A stretch of 13,951 nt of DNA from a bacterium (GCA_021801885.1 JAKABL010000016.1:1-13951); one strand, 5' to 3'; shown: positions 1-6,892, numbered from the stretch's first letter. Translations and numbers: made by a program. Notes: generated by a model not told the origin, from the sequence alone.

Positions 1-27
1 CAGTTCTGAAAGGATGGAGTAATGCAT
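1..27 (-). CDS. rpsH: Probable ribosomal protein S8, N-terminal fragment (first 9 codons)
   Basis: An ATG on the minus strand lies 10 bases after the S14 stop, and the frame stays open to the window edge. The nine visible residues are MHYSILSEL. S8 follows S14 in the standard spc operon. The Y-x-x-L-x-x-(I/L) spacing resembles the start of S8, where a short helix carrying an Asn-Ala pair follows. S8 would bind helix 21 of 16S rRNA in the small-subunit platform. The identification rests mostly on gene order. The fragment is too short for a motif, so another spc-operon protein cannot be excluded. Confidence 0.5.
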
Positions 28-37
28 GGACGTTCGT

Positions 38-223
38 TTACCAAGAAGCTTTCTTTACGCCCGGAATCTGCTGGTTCGTCGCCATTTCACGGAAGCAGAT
101 ACGGCAGATGCCGAAATCGCGCATATATCCGCGCTTGCGGCCGCAGCGGAAACAGCGCCGTACGATACGGGTGCTGTACTTGGGGCGCTTTTTCGATCGC
201 GCGATGACGGATGTTTTTGCCAT
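38..223 (-). CDS. rpsN: 30S ribosomal protein S14, zinc-binding type Z
   Basis: This 61-residue protein belongs to the small-subunit head, where S14 sits near S3 and S19. Two CxxC pairs are visible, C24/C27 and C40/C43, separated by 12 residues. This is the zinc ribbon of the short C+ form; the zinc-free form is about 100 residues. The C-terminus ends in the typical Gly-Val-Lys-Lys-Ala-Ser-Trp. It starts 21 bases after the L5 stop. The sequence before the start ends in ACTATT, directly against the ATG, with no purine-rich ribosome-binding site. The identification is secure from the motifs and the position between L5 and the probable S8. Confidence 0.97.
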   Translation of the reverse strand: MAKTSVIARSKKRPKYSTRIVRRCFRCGRKRGYMRDFGICRICFREMATNQQIPGVKKASW

Positions 224-244
224 AATAGTGTTCGCGTGCAGGCC

Positions 245-802
245 TTACTTTTTCTTTCGTACGGTCTTCTTTTTCGCACCCGCTTGACCTTCCTTTTTCA
301 GCGGCACGCCGAGCGAAAGAAATGTGTCGAGCGCTGCGTCATGATCCTTCTTTTTCGGTACGAAGCTCGCGCCGAGAGAAAAAGTGATCGGCGAATCCTC
401 AGGGTTGATCTCCGGAAATACCAGATGATCGCGCACCCCGACATTGAGCGTGCCGCCCTGATCGACGGCGGAGCGCTCGAGCCCATTGAAGTCACGTACA
501 CGCGGCAAGACTATTGTAACCAAACGCTCGAAAAAATCAACCATTTTTGTCCCACGCAGGGTCACGCGAAGACCCACGATCTGTCCTTCGCGGATCTTGA
601 AGCCGGCGATCGATTCCTTTGCCCGGCGAATCTGCGGACGCTGCCCCGTAATCGCGGCGATGTCGCGCTGAACCTGCGGAAGGATTTTCTCCTCGAAATT
701 GGGCTGCTGACCAAGACGACCGACGCCCGCGTCAACGACGACCTTTTCGAGGAGGGCGCGGATCGCGGCCCGGTCATGAAATTGTTTCTTGGATTCTGCC
801 AT
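245..802 (-). CDS. rplE: 50S ribosomal protein L5
   Basis: L5 binds 5S rRNA in the central protuberance and contacts the P-site tRNA. The chosen start gives 185 residues beginning MAESKKQ. An in-frame ATG nine codons upstream (829) would overlap the end of L24 and adds residues unlike L5, so 802 is preferred; it lies 8 bases after the L24 stop. Family signatures are visible: the TGQRP block, the RAKESIAGFKIREGQ-like segment, the RLVTIVLPRVRDFNG block and the NVGVRDHLVFPEI block. The last 15 or so residues are Lys-rich and extend past the usual C-terminus, probably touching rRNA. The start context is GCC-ATG, without a Shine-Dalgarno. Confidence 0.97.
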   Translation of the reverse strand: MAESKKQFHDRAAIRALLEKVVVDAGVGRLGQQPNFEEKILPQVQRDIAAITGQRPQIRRAKESIAGFKIREGQIVGLRVTLRGTKMVDFFERLVTIVLPRVRDFNGLERSAVDQGGTLNVGVRDHLVFPEINPEDSPITFSLGASFVPKKKDHDAALDTFLSLGVPLKKEGQAGAKKKTVRKKK

Positions 803-810
803 GGCAATGA

Positions 811-1116
811 TTAAATGGTGGATTTGCACTTCTTACAATAACGGACCTTGCGGTTCCCTTCGAGACGCGCGCCGATCCTCGTCGGCTCCTTGCAGGAAGG
901 GCAGATGAGCTGGACCTTGGCGGCGGTAAGCGGACGCGAGACCTCAACAAGCTGGCCTCGTTCCCCCTCACGGCGGGGACGCGCGTTCTTTTTGAACTTG
1001 TTCACGCCCTCGATCACGATCTTGCCGGTGGTCGGAAACGCCGCGCTCACCACGCCGGTCTTCCCGCGGTCCTTTCCGGACATCACTTTTACATTGTCTC
1101 CTTTGATGATTTTCAT
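811..1116 (-). CDS. rplX: 50S ribosomal protein L24 with a C-terminal Cys4 zinc site
   Basis: L24 is an assembly initiator of the large subunit. The 101-residue form begins MKIIKGD and shows the KOW motif (GKDRGKTGVV, residues 14-23). Near the C-terminus, C72/C75 and C94/C97 form two CxxC pairs, a zinc site found in many but not all bacterial L24 proteins. The start at 1116 is chosen because it matches the family N-terminus, but it leaves a 64-base gap after L14, long for this operon. An in-frame ATG at 1179, one base after the L14 stop, would add 21 residues. The ATG at 1116 is preceded by CATTTCC, the same pyrimidine-rich context as several neighbours. Confidence 0.95.
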   Translation of the reverse strand: MKIIKGDNVKVMSGKDRGKTGVVSAAFPTTGKIVIEGVNKFKKNARPRREGERGQLVEVSRPLTAAKVQLICPSCKEPTRIGARLEGNRKVRYCKKCKSTI

Positions 1117-1180
1117 GGAAATGATAGGTCTCGATATCGGGAAGTCGAGGGATACTCCACTCCACCTTCCCCTGCGCATT

Positions 1181-1549
1181 TTATACGATTTCTTCTGCCA
1201 TCGTCATAAGTTTTTCATAGCCCTTCTCCTTGAGCTCCCGGGGAAGTGGGCCGAAGATGCGCGTTGCCACAGGTTCCTTCTTTGCATCGACGAGGACAAC
1301 CGCATTCTCATCGAATCGTACATAGGAACCGTCCGGGCGGCGGATCGCATTCTTCGAACGGACCACGAGCACCTTCACGACATCCTTCTTCTTCACGGGC
1401 TTGCGCGGTTCGGCCGATTGCACGGAAGCGACAACGATATCGCCTACGCCGGCATATCGGCGCTTGCTGCCGCCAAGCACGCGGAAGCACCGCACGACTT
1501 TTGCGCCGCTGTTGTCCGCAACTTTAAGTATGGAACGTTCCTGGATCAT
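1181..1549 (-). CDS. rplN: 50S ribosomal protein L14
   Basis: This 122-residue protein has the usual family length. L14 forms part of the intersubunit face of the large subunit next to L19 and helps form bridge B8. The N-terminus (MIQERSILKVADNSGAK) and the C-terminal PLPRELKEKGYEKL block match the family. The start lies only 2 bases after the S17 stop, so translation is probably coupled to S17. There is no Shine-Dalgarno; the ATG follows TAACC. The order S17-L14-L24-L5 is the standard spc order. Confidence 0.98.
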   Translation of the reverse strand: MIQERSILKVADNSGAKVVRCFRVLGGSKRRYAGVGDIVVASVQSAEPRKPVKKKDVVKVLVVRSKNAIRRPDGSYVRFDENAVVLVDAKKEPVATRIFGPLPRELKEKGYEKLMTMAEEIV

Positions 1550-1551
1550 GG

Positions 1552-1806
1552 TTATGATGCGTTTCCGGTGATCTTCCAGCGCTTATCTTTCGACAACGGC
1601 CTGGTCTCTTCGATAACGACTTTATCGCCCGTCTTGTATTCGTTCGCCTCGTCATGCGCCTTAAAGCGGCTCGTGACGCGATAGTATTTCTGGTATTTCG
1701 GATGCTTTTTCAAGCGATCTACGGAAACCACGCGGGTCTTTGTCATCTTGTCCGAAATGACGGTTCCGACGATCTTTCTTGTTTTCTTTTCTGGTTGCTG
1801 TGCCAT
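1552..1806 (-). CDS. rpsQ: 30S ribosomal protein S17
   Basis: This 84-residue OB-fold protein is a primary 16S rRNA binder of the small-subunit body. The family core is clear: GTVISDKMTKTRVV near the N-terminus, KHPKYQKYY in the middle and VVIEETRPLSKDKRW near the C-terminus. It starts 44 bases downstream of L29, a wider gap than most in this operon. The gap ends in an AT-rich stretch and ATCC directly before the ATG, with no purine-rich binding site. Identity is firm. Confidence 0.97.
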   Translation of the reverse strand: MAQQPEKKTRKIVGTVISDKMTKTRVVSVDRLKKHPKYQKYYRVTSRFKAHDEANEYKTGDKVVIEETRPLSKDKRWKITGNAS

Positions 1807-1850
1807 GGATTTCGTAAAAAATGGAATTGGATATCGTGCCTCAAAGGAAA

Positions 1851-2060
1851 TTATTTTGCGGTCTGCGAGGCGCGCTCATGAAGAAATGTCTTTGCGCGGG
1901 CGATCGACTTGCGCACCTCCCTTAATTCCGCCACGTTCTTCACCTTTCCGGCCGCGAGATCGAATCGAAGCGCGCGCAAACGTTCCGCACCGTCGACCAC
2001 GAGCTTCTGGAGTTCGGGGATCGACTTATTCTTCATTTCCTGGATATCCTTTTTCTTCAT
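1851..2060 (-). CDS. rpmC: 50S ribosomal protein L29
   Basis: This 69-residue helical-hairpin protein lies near the peptide exit tunnel and is part of the docking site for SRP and trigger factor, next to L23. The N-terminal helix (ELQKLVVDGAERLRALRFDL) and the second helix containing the RKSIARAKTFL block match the family. The AAGKVKN link between helices is also typical. It lies 20 bases after L16. The ATG follows TATTCCC, a pyrimidine-rich context without a Shine-Dalgarno. Identity is also supported by its place between L16 and S17. Confidence 0.96.
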   Translation of the reverse strand: MKKKDIQEMKNKSIPELQKLVVDGAERLRALRFDLAAGKVKNVAELREVRKSIARAKTFLHERASQTAK

Positions 2061-2080
2061 GGGAATAAATGGGCGTCCTT

Positions 2081-2491
2081 TTATTTCACGACAATGCGCG
2101 TTTTGACCGGAAGCTTGTACGACGCATGCTTGAGAGCTTCCTTGGCACGTTCTTCCGCCACGCCATCGATCTCGAAGAGCACGCGGCCGGGCTTCACCGG
2201 AAAGACATAATGGTCGACCGAACCCTTACCACCACCAAGCGTCTTTTCAGGAGCTTGCAAGGTGATCGGTTTATCGGGAAAAATGCGGATCCAGAGACGG
2301 CCTTCGCGCTTGAGGAAGTTCGTGATCGTCTTGCGCGCCGCTTCGATCTGACGGGAATTCACCCATGCCGATTCGGTGGATTTCAAACCGAATTGACCAT
2401 AGTTCAGATCAAGGCCGCGCGTCTCAACGTTGCGCGTACGGGAGCGTCCCTTTTGCCATTTGCGATGTTTTACTTTTTTCGGAAGAAGCAT
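2081..2491 (-). CDS. rplP: 50S ribosomal protein L16
   Basis: This 136-residue protein has the normal bacterial length. L16 sits near the A-site tRNA elbow and organises the peptidyl-transferase region. The start MLLPKKVKHRKWQKGR, the ARKTITNFLKREGRLWIR block and the GGGKGSVDHYVFPVKPG block are all diagnostic. It starts 15 bases after the S3 stop. The start context is ACTATTTCC directly before the ATG, one of the clearest examples of the recurring non-SD leader in this operon. Confidence 0.98.
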   Translation of the reverse strand: MLLPKKVKHRKWQKGRSRTRNVETRGLDLNYGQFGLKSTESAWVNSRQIEAARKTITNFLKREGRLWIRIFPDKPITLQAPEKTLGGGKGSVDHYVFPVKPGRVLFEIDGVAEERAKEALKHASYKLPVKTRIVVK

Positions 2492-2506
2492 GGAAATAGT
2501 GAAAGA

Positions 2507-3274
2507 TTATCCGCGGGGCGACATGGGGCGATGGCCCATAGGACGCTCGGGACGGGCCATGCGATGGTCGTCCTCCTTGGGCTCTTCGCCCGTCCGCTTG
2601 CCGAATACTTCTCCTTTATAGATCCATACACGGATCCCGATCGTGCCGTAGGTCGTGAACGCCGTTGCGGTGCCGTAATCGATGTCCGCTCGGAGCGTGG
2701 CGAGCGGAAGCGCACCCTGCGAAAGCTGCTCGCGCCGCGCGATCTCATTGCCGTCGAGGCGGCCGGAAAGCTTGACCTTCGCCCCCTTCACGTCGCGGTT
2801 CTGCATGATCTGCTCGAGATACTTCTTCATGGTCCTGCGGAAGCGGATACGCTTCTCGAGATCCCACGCGATCTGCTGAGCCACATAGCGAGCCGACACT
2901 TCGGTCCTCTTGAGCTCTTCCACATTCACGCTGAGGGCAACTTTATTCTTCTCCGCACCGGCACGATCACCAAACGATGCCCGCACCTTGCGAAGCTCGT
3001 CGGCGATCGCCTTCTGAAGATCCTCCATCCCCTTGCCTCCGCGGCCGATCACAAGCCCCGGACGCGCCGCACGAATATAGACGCGAAGATTGCCCTGGGT
3101 TCGTTCGATCTCAATGTTGGCAATACCGGCAAGTCCGATGCGCTTCATGATCGTGGCACGGATCGCTTCGTCCTCCGCAAGGAACTTGGGATAGCCGCCC
3201 TTAAGGAACCATCGGACCGGCCAGCCCTTGGTGATTCCGAGACGATATGAATTTGGATTGATCTTCTGTCCCAT
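2507..3274 (-). CDS. rpsC: 30S ribosomal protein S3
   Basis: This 255-residue protein forms part of the mRNA entry channel and helicase activity in the head of the small subunit. The N-terminus MGQKINPNSYRLGI is diagnostic. The KH domain shows its GRGGKG loop at residues 77-82. The C-terminal S3 domain includes KVKLSGRLDGNEIARRE and the YGTIGIRVWIYKGEVF block. A tail of about 30 charged and proline-rich residues follows and ends HRPMSPRG, longer than in E. coli. It starts 18 bases after L22. The start is preceded by ACTATTATT, with no Shine-Dalgarno. Confidence 0.98.
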   Translation of the reverse strand: MGQKINPNSYRLGITKGWPVRWFLKGGYPKFLAEDEAIRATIMKRIGLAGIANIEIERTQGNLRVYIRAARPGLVIGRGGKGMEDLQKAIADELRKVRASFGDRAGAEKNKVALSVNVEELKRTEVSARYVAQQIAWDLEKRIRFRRTMKKYLEQIMQNRDVKGAKVKLSGRLDGNEIARREQLSQGALPLATLRADIDYGTATAFTTYGTIGIRVWIYKGEVFGKRTGEEPKEDDHRMARPERPMGHRPMSPRG

Positions 3275-3292
3275 AATAATAGTAACGTTCCG

Positions 3293-3856
3293 TTATTCGC
3301 CCATGCCTTGTTTTCGGTTGAAATTGCGCTTCCAGAAGGTGGTGCCGCCCTGTTTCTTCTCGGTGCGATGCTTTTCCTCGCCTCCTTGTTCGGGGCGGGG
3401 CGTCGGCGCAGGCGCAGTACGCTTCTTAGAAGAACGCGAAGAGGGCTTCCCGGCCGCGGATCGCGACTTTTTGGGGGCAACGATCGTGAATCGGGCCTTA
3501 AGCTCGGAGTTTACGCCGAGCACGATCGTCACGTGGCTCATTTTCTTCTGGATGGGCGATGCGCTTCCCCGCGCGCGAGGAAGGATGCGCTTAAGCATCG
3601 GGCCTCCGTCCACGCGAAGACTTGCGACATACAACGTGCTCGCGTCGGACAACCCGTTATTTTTAGCATTTGCCACCGCGGAACGCAAGAGCTTAAGAAG
3701 TGGCTTCGCGGGACGGCGTGCGGTCACCAGAAGCTGCGCCTCTGCTTCGTTCACGGGGAGGCCCTTCACCAGGTCGCCAACGCTCCGCACCTTGCGCGGT
3801 GCCATTCTGAGATATCTGAGTTTCGCTGAATATTCCGTGGTCATGGCCTTAGTCAT
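3293..3856 (-). CDS. rplV: 50S ribosomal protein L22 with a long basic C-terminal tail
   Basis: L22 lines the nascent-peptide exit tunnel with L4. The globular part is conventional: RYLRMAPRKVRSVGDLVKG, the VANAKNN segment and the tunnel beta-hairpin with the LKRILPRARGSASPIQKK block, ending in the SHVTIVL strand. About 65 further residues follow, rich in Lys, Arg, Ser, Pro and Gln, predicted to be disordered. The usual family length is about 110 residues; this protein has 187. The start at 3856 lies 11 bases after S19. A second in-frame ATG at 3844 (MTTEYSAK) is an equally plausible start. Neither has a Shine-Dalgarno. Confidence 0.96.
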   Translation of the reverse strand: MTKAMTTEYSAKLRYLRMAPRKVRSVGDLVKGLPVNEAEAQLLVTARRPAKPLLKLLRSAVANAKNNGLSDASTLYVASLRVDGGPMLKRILPRARGSASPIQKKMSHVTIVLGVNSELKARFTIVAPKKSRSAAGKPSSRSSKKRTAPAPTPRPEQGGEEKHRTEKKQGGTTFWKRNFNRKQGMGE

Positions 3857-3867
3857 TGCTCAGTGTG

Positions 3868-4188
3868 CTATTTACCGGATTTCGCCGCAGGCTTTTGCGC
3901 CTGAGTCGCCTTTATTTCCAGTTCTTTCTGCATCTTGCCTCCGTGGCGCACGAATTTGCGGGTGGGAGAAAATTCGCCGAGACGATGTCCGACCATATCT
4001 TCCGTGACGCGGACCTCGATAAAGGTCTTGCCGTTATGCACGCCGAACACATGGCCTACAAATTCCGGCGCGATTTCCGAAGCGCGCGACCAGGTCTTTA
4101 CGACCGTGCCGCTGCCAGGTTTGATGGCTACGATCTTCTTCATGAGCTTGGGATCCACGAACGGACCTTTTTTGAGTGAACGTGACAT
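3868..4188 (-). CDS. rpsS: 30S ribosomal protein S19
   Basis: This 106-residue protein of the small-subunit head contacts the large subunit through bridge B1a. The family core is complete: MSRSLKKGPFVDPKL at the N-terminus, the KTWSRASEIAPEFVGH segment and the HRLGEFSPTRKFVRHGG segment. A Lys- and Ala-rich tail of about 20 residues extends beyond the usual end. It starts 10 bases after L2 and ends in TAG. The start context is TACCATC-ATG, without a Shine-Dalgarno. Confidence 0.98.
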   Translation of the reverse strand: MSRSLKKGPFVDPKLMKKIVAIKPGSGTVVKTWSRASEIAPEFVGHVFGVHNGKTFIEVRVTEDMVGHRLGEFSPTRKFVRHGGKMQKELEIKATQAQKPAAKSGK

Positions 4189-4198
4189 GATGATGGTA

Positions 4199-5041
4199 TT
4201 ACTTGCGGTTGCGCTTGCTTACGCGCTTCTTGACGATGAACTGGTTCGACCTCTTCTTCTTATTGCGGGTCTTGTGGCCGCCGGTCACCTTGCCCCAAAG
4301 GGTCTTGGGCTTGCGGGTTCCACGAGGCTGAGCGCCTTCACCGCCTCCATACGGATGATCGACGGGGTTCATGGCACTGCCGCGCACCGTAGGACGGATA
4401 CCGAGCCAGCGCGAGCGGCCCGCCTTGCCGAGGTTCACAAGACTCCATTCCGCATTGGAAACCTGACCGATGGACGCGAGGCATGTCCAGGGTACGCGGC
4501 GCACTTCGCCAGAATTCAGCTTGAGGTCCGTGTAGCCATCGGCATTCGCGAGCACCTCCGCATAGAGACCCGCCGAACGTGCAAGCTGACCTCCATGGCC
4601 GGGCGCCATTTCAATGTTGTAGACCTGCTGACCGACAACGATATTCTTGAGCCGCATGCGATTGCCGGTCTTGAACGGAGCGGCATCGGCAGTCAGGATC
4701 TCATCGCCAACCGCAAGTTTCTCTGGAGCGATAATGTAGGAAATCACGCCGTCATCATATTGGACTTTGGCAATGAATGCCGTGCGATATGGATCGTACT
4801 CGAGGGTGAGCACCTTCGCGTTCATATCCATGCGATTCTGCTTGAAGTCCACCATGCGGTAAAGCTTCTTGTTACCGCCGCCTTGATGGCGCACCGTGAT
4901 GCGTCCCTGTGAGTTACGACCCGCATTGGACTTCAGTCGCTTGAGGAGCGGCTTGTGCGGACGGACGCCCTTCGTGAGGACGCGGTAATCCGGCGAGGTC
5001 ATATTGCGGCGCGATGCGCTTGTGGGCTTATACTTCTTCAT
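4199..5041 (-). CDS. rplB: 50S ribosomal protein L2
   Basis: This 280-residue protein has the standard length and is needed for subunit joining and the peptidyl-transferase centre. It shows the N-terminal RNA-binding part (GRITVRHQGGGNKKLYR), the EYDPYRTAFIAKV strand block and the C-terminal DHPYGGGEGAQPRG motif, which holds the conserved histidine next to the catalytic centre. The C-terminus is strongly basic. The ATG lies only 4 bases (TTCC) after the L23 stop. This tight spacing suggests translational coupling, and there is no purine-rich binding site. Confidence 0.99.
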   Translation of the reverse strand: MKKYKPTSASRRNMTSPDYRVLTKGVRPHKPLLKRLKSNAGRNSQGRITVRHQGGGNKKLYRMVDFKQNRMDMNAKVLTLEYDPYRTAFIAKVQYDDGVISYIIAPEKLAVGDEILTADAAPFKTGNRMRLKNIVVGQQVYNIEMAPGHGGQLARSAGLYAEVLANADGYTDLKLNSGEVRRVPWTCLASIGQVSNAEWSLVNLGKAGRSRWLGIRPTVRGSAMNPVDHPYGGGEGAQPRGTRKPKTLWGKVTGGHKTRNKKKRSNQFIVKKRVSKRNRK

Positions 5042-5045
5042 GGAA

Positions 5046-5327
5046 TTAATGGGTATCGATCTTCTGTCCTTCCTTTACCGTGACGATTGCCTTGCGATAG
5101 CCCGCCTGAAAACCTTTACGGAATCCCCCGAAACGCTTGCGCTTGGAAGGACGGTTCACCACGTTCACCGCAACGACGTCCACCTTATAGAGCGCCGCGA
5201 TGGCTTTTTTTATCTCGGGCTTGGACGCGCCTTGGTCCACCACGAACACATACTGGTTGGCAGCTTCGCCAGCCGTTGCTTTTTCCGTGATCCAGGGCTT
5301 TTTGATGGATGAAGTGGTCGTGGCCAT
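5046..5327 (-). CDS. rplW: 50S ribosomal protein L23
   Basis: L23 surrounds the polypeptide exit tunnel and is the docking site for trigger factor and SRP. The chosen ATG at 5327 gives 93 residues beginning MATTTSSIKKPWITEKAT, followed by the NQYVFVVDQGASKPEIKKAI block and VVAVNVVNRPSKRKR. The open frame continues 15 codons upstream into the L4 C-terminus, but those residues do not look like L23, so the shorter start is preferred; it leaves a 10-base gap. The context is GCTATC-ATG without a Shine-Dalgarno. Confidence 0.96.
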   Translation of the reverse strand: MATTTSSIKKPWITEKATAGEAANQYVFVVDQGASKPEIKKAIAALYKVDVVAVNVVNRPSKRKRFGGFRKGFQAGYRKAIVTVKEGQKIDTH

Positions 5328-5337
5328 GATAGCGCGA

Positions 5338-5982
5338 TTAAACTTTATAGTGCGTCGCGATCTTTTCGACAATCCCCTTATCGAGGAAAAGATTCTTGTG
5401 ATTCAGGATATCGAACACATTGAGAGAATCCGCCGCGAGAACCTTCGTCTTCACGAGATTCGATGATGCCCTGAAAAGGTTCTTATTGGTGACATCGGAC
5501 ACGAGGAGCACATCCCAGCGCTTTCCGCCCTTCGGCAAAGCGATCGCACCCTTCAACGCCTCCGCGAGCGCCTTGGTCTTCGGCGCATCGATCGCAAGCG
5601 TTTCGAAGATTTTAAGCTCACCGTCCTTCGCTTTGCGAGAAAGCGCGGCAAAAAGCGCCACGCGCTTCATCTTCTTGTTCACCTTTTGCGAATAATCCTT
5701 ATCGTTCCGGGGGCCATGCGCCTTTCCGCCGCCCACCCACAAAGGAGAACGCGTGGAACCGTGCCGCGCGCGGCCGGTGCCCTTCTGGCGCCAGGGCTTT
5801 TTACCGCCACCCGATACTTCGCTTCGATCGCGCACATGCGCCCATGGCGCGCGGCGATTCGCCACCTGCGCATCGAGCACCTGCTTTACGAGGTTCGCGT
5901 TCCACTTGGTGTCGAACACCTCCGCAGGAAGATCCATGGAGCCCACCACTTCGTTCTTGAGATTATAGATATCGGCTTTCAT
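5338..5982 (-). CDS. rplD: 50S ribosomal protein L4
   Basis: This 214-residue protein has a globular domain and a long loop reaching into the exit tunnel. The loop is visible as GGGKKPWRQKGTGRARHGS with the following SPLWVGGGKAHGP block. The C-terminal part ends in SLNVFDILNHKNLFLDKG, typical of the family. In E. coli L4 also represses its own operon by binding the S10 leader; whether that holds here is unknown, but an unusual leader lies upstream of L3. The start lies 21 bases after L3, with the context CACTTTC-ATG. Confidence 0.97.
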   Translation of the reverse strand: MKADIYNLKNEVVGSMDLPAEVFDTKWNANLVKQVLDAQVANRRAPWAHVRDRSEVSGGGKKPWRQKGTGRARHGSTRSPLWVGGGKAHGPRNDKDYSQKVNKKMKRVALFAALSRKAKDGELKIFETLAIDAPKTKALAEALKGAIALPKGGKRWDVLLVSDVTNKNLFRASSNLVKTKVLAADSLNVFDILNHKNLFLDKGIVEKIATHYKV

Positions 5983-6003
5983 GAAAGTGTTCGTAAATGG
6001 GCG

Positions 6004-6567
6004 TTATTTGACGTTGGAAATCTCAATAAGTCCTCCGGTAACACCGGGGACCGCGCCCTTCAGGAATATCATATTATGCTCCTTATCAACTGCCGCCACG
6101 ACGAGATTCTTCAGGGTGATGCGCGTAACGCCCATATGGCCTGCCATACGGCGGCCGGGCACGACGCGCTGGAACGCAGTGGAACCGATGGAGCCGGGAT
6201 GGCGGAAGCGGTTCTTTTGACCATGGGTCTTCGGACCTCCGGCAAAATTATGGCGCTTCACGACGCCCTGAAAGCCGCGACCCTTCATGATGCCGCTCAC
6301 GCGGACCTTGTCGCCTTCCTTGAACACTTCCACGGTGACTTCGCTCCCCACCTCGAACTGCGCCGTATCGACGGGCTCAAGGCTGCGGTTGCGGAACTCG
6401 CGCTTTTTCTTACCGAGCGAAACCTGAATGGCTTCATAGCCATCCCGATCCTTGCTGCGCACAAAGGAAACCTTGTTAGGTTCCGCCTTGATCGCCGTCA
6501 CCGGAATGACTTTTCCGTCCTTCCAGATCTGCGTCATCTTAAGCTTTTTTCCGAGAATGAATGACAT
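6004..6567 (-). CDS. rplC: 50S ribosomal protein L3, first gene of the operon here
   Basis: This 187-residue protein is shorter than the usual 205-215. L3 nucleates large-subunit assembly and its loop reaches the peptidyl-transferase centre. The N-terminus MSFILGKKLKMTQIW, the KGRGFQGVVKRHNF segment and the FAGGPKTHGQKNRFRHPGS extension are diagnostic; the Gln after HG is the residue methylated in E. coli L3. No S10 gene precedes it: upstream lies a leader of about 210 bases, then a divergent gene. The context is TTCAAAGCA-ATG, without a Shine-Dalgarno. Confidence 0.98.
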   Translation of the reverse strand: MSFILGKKLKMTQIWKDGKVIPVTAIKAEPNKVSFVRSKDRDGYEAIQVSLGKKKREFRNRSLEPVDTAQFEVGSEVTVEVFKEGDKVRVSGIMKGRGFQGVVKRHNFAGGPKTHGQKNRFRHPGSIGSTAFQRVVPGRRMAGHMGVTRITLKNLVVAAVDKEHNMIFLKGAVPGVTGGLIEISNVK

Positions 6568-6780
6568 TGCTTTGAATAATGTCTGAGCCGTTTTTTATGG
6601 AAGGGTGATCCATGCCGCACTCGATGCGGCGGCGGGGCTCAAAAAAAATCGGGGTGTACCCCCGGAGCGTGCGAACCATCTGCCACACCGCCTTTAGGAG
6701 GGGCGGATGTTGAGGAGAAACGATAGAACACGTTTTCCCGCAATGGTGATTATTCGCATAGGAACTCCGAGGAAACCTTG
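6568..6780 (-). promoter_or_regulatory. 5' leader of the ribosomal protein operon
   Basis: About 210 non-coding bases separate the inferred transcription start from the L3 ATG. On the minus strand it contains, in order, a small hairpin with CCGCC/GGCGG arms around a CCTCCTAAA loop, a GC hairpin followed by eight U (listed separately) and a hairpin with GCCGCA/TGCGGC arms and loop TCGAG. In other bacteria such leaders are bound by L4 or used for attenuation. No peptide-coding frame stands out. Function is inferred from structure only. The rest of this gene-free stretch, up to 6898, holds the promoter and the upstream region of the hydrolase gene. Confidence 0.6.
6641..6664 (-). terminator. Terminator-like hairpin inside the L3 leader (possible attenuator)
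   Basis: On the minus strand a CGGGG/CCCCG stem with a 5-base loop (6650-6664) is followed by one A and eight T (6641-6648). This is the form of an intrinsic terminator, yet it lies about 115 bases after the inferred start of transcription and 74 bases before L3. It would stop the operon's own transcripts unless bypassed, which suggests attenuation. The stem has only five pairs, so its strength is uncertain. Confidence 0.5.
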
Positions 6781-6786
6781 ATGACG

Positions 6787-6814
6787 ATTATAGCAGAAGG
6801 GGTGGGGATGTCAA
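6787..6814 (-). promoter_or_regulatory. Sigma70-type promoter of the ribosomal protein operon
   Basis: A consensus -35 TTGACA (6814-6809, minus strand) is followed after 16 bases by a consensus -10 TATAAT (6792-6787). Transcription would start near 6780. The element and its surroundings (6787-6819) match the promoter before the 16S gene at nearly every base. Confidence 0.85.
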
Positions 6815-6883
6815 ATAGGACTGGCTTCGGCGGCGACTTACGATGGTCCGTAGACGTTCTTGAGGAGTCCTTGAGGGGCTCCA

Positions 6884-6892
6884 TGCTACCAT
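6884..6892 (+). promoter_or_regulatory. Possible extended -10 promoter of the hydrolase gene
   Basis: TG, one base, then TACCAT (6887-6892) resembles an extended -10 element. No -35 is seen. The gene's ATG is six bases further on, so a transcript from here would be leaderless. The match is weak (4 of 6 for the -10). Confidence 0.3.

Noticed and set aside
803..829. Upstream ATG for L5 at 829
   Set aside because: It overlaps the L24 stop and adds a non-family sequence; the ATG at 802 matches L5.
2069..3250. 393-residue open frame on the plus strand across L16 and S3
   Set aside because: It is the antisense of two certain ribosomal protein genes. GC-rich codon use keeps the opposite frame open, and no motif, promoter or binding site supports it.
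3935..4912. 325-residue plus-strand frame opposite L2 and S19
   Set aside because: It is antisense to highly conserved genes and its start lies within S19. It shows no recognisable domain.
5328..5372. Upstream extension of L23 by 15 codons
   Set aside because: It would overlap the end of L4, and the added residues do not resemble the L23 N-terminus.
5686..6564. 292-residue plus-strand frame opposite L3 and L4
   Set aside because: It is a shadow of two conserved genes and ends at the L3 start by coincidence of frame.
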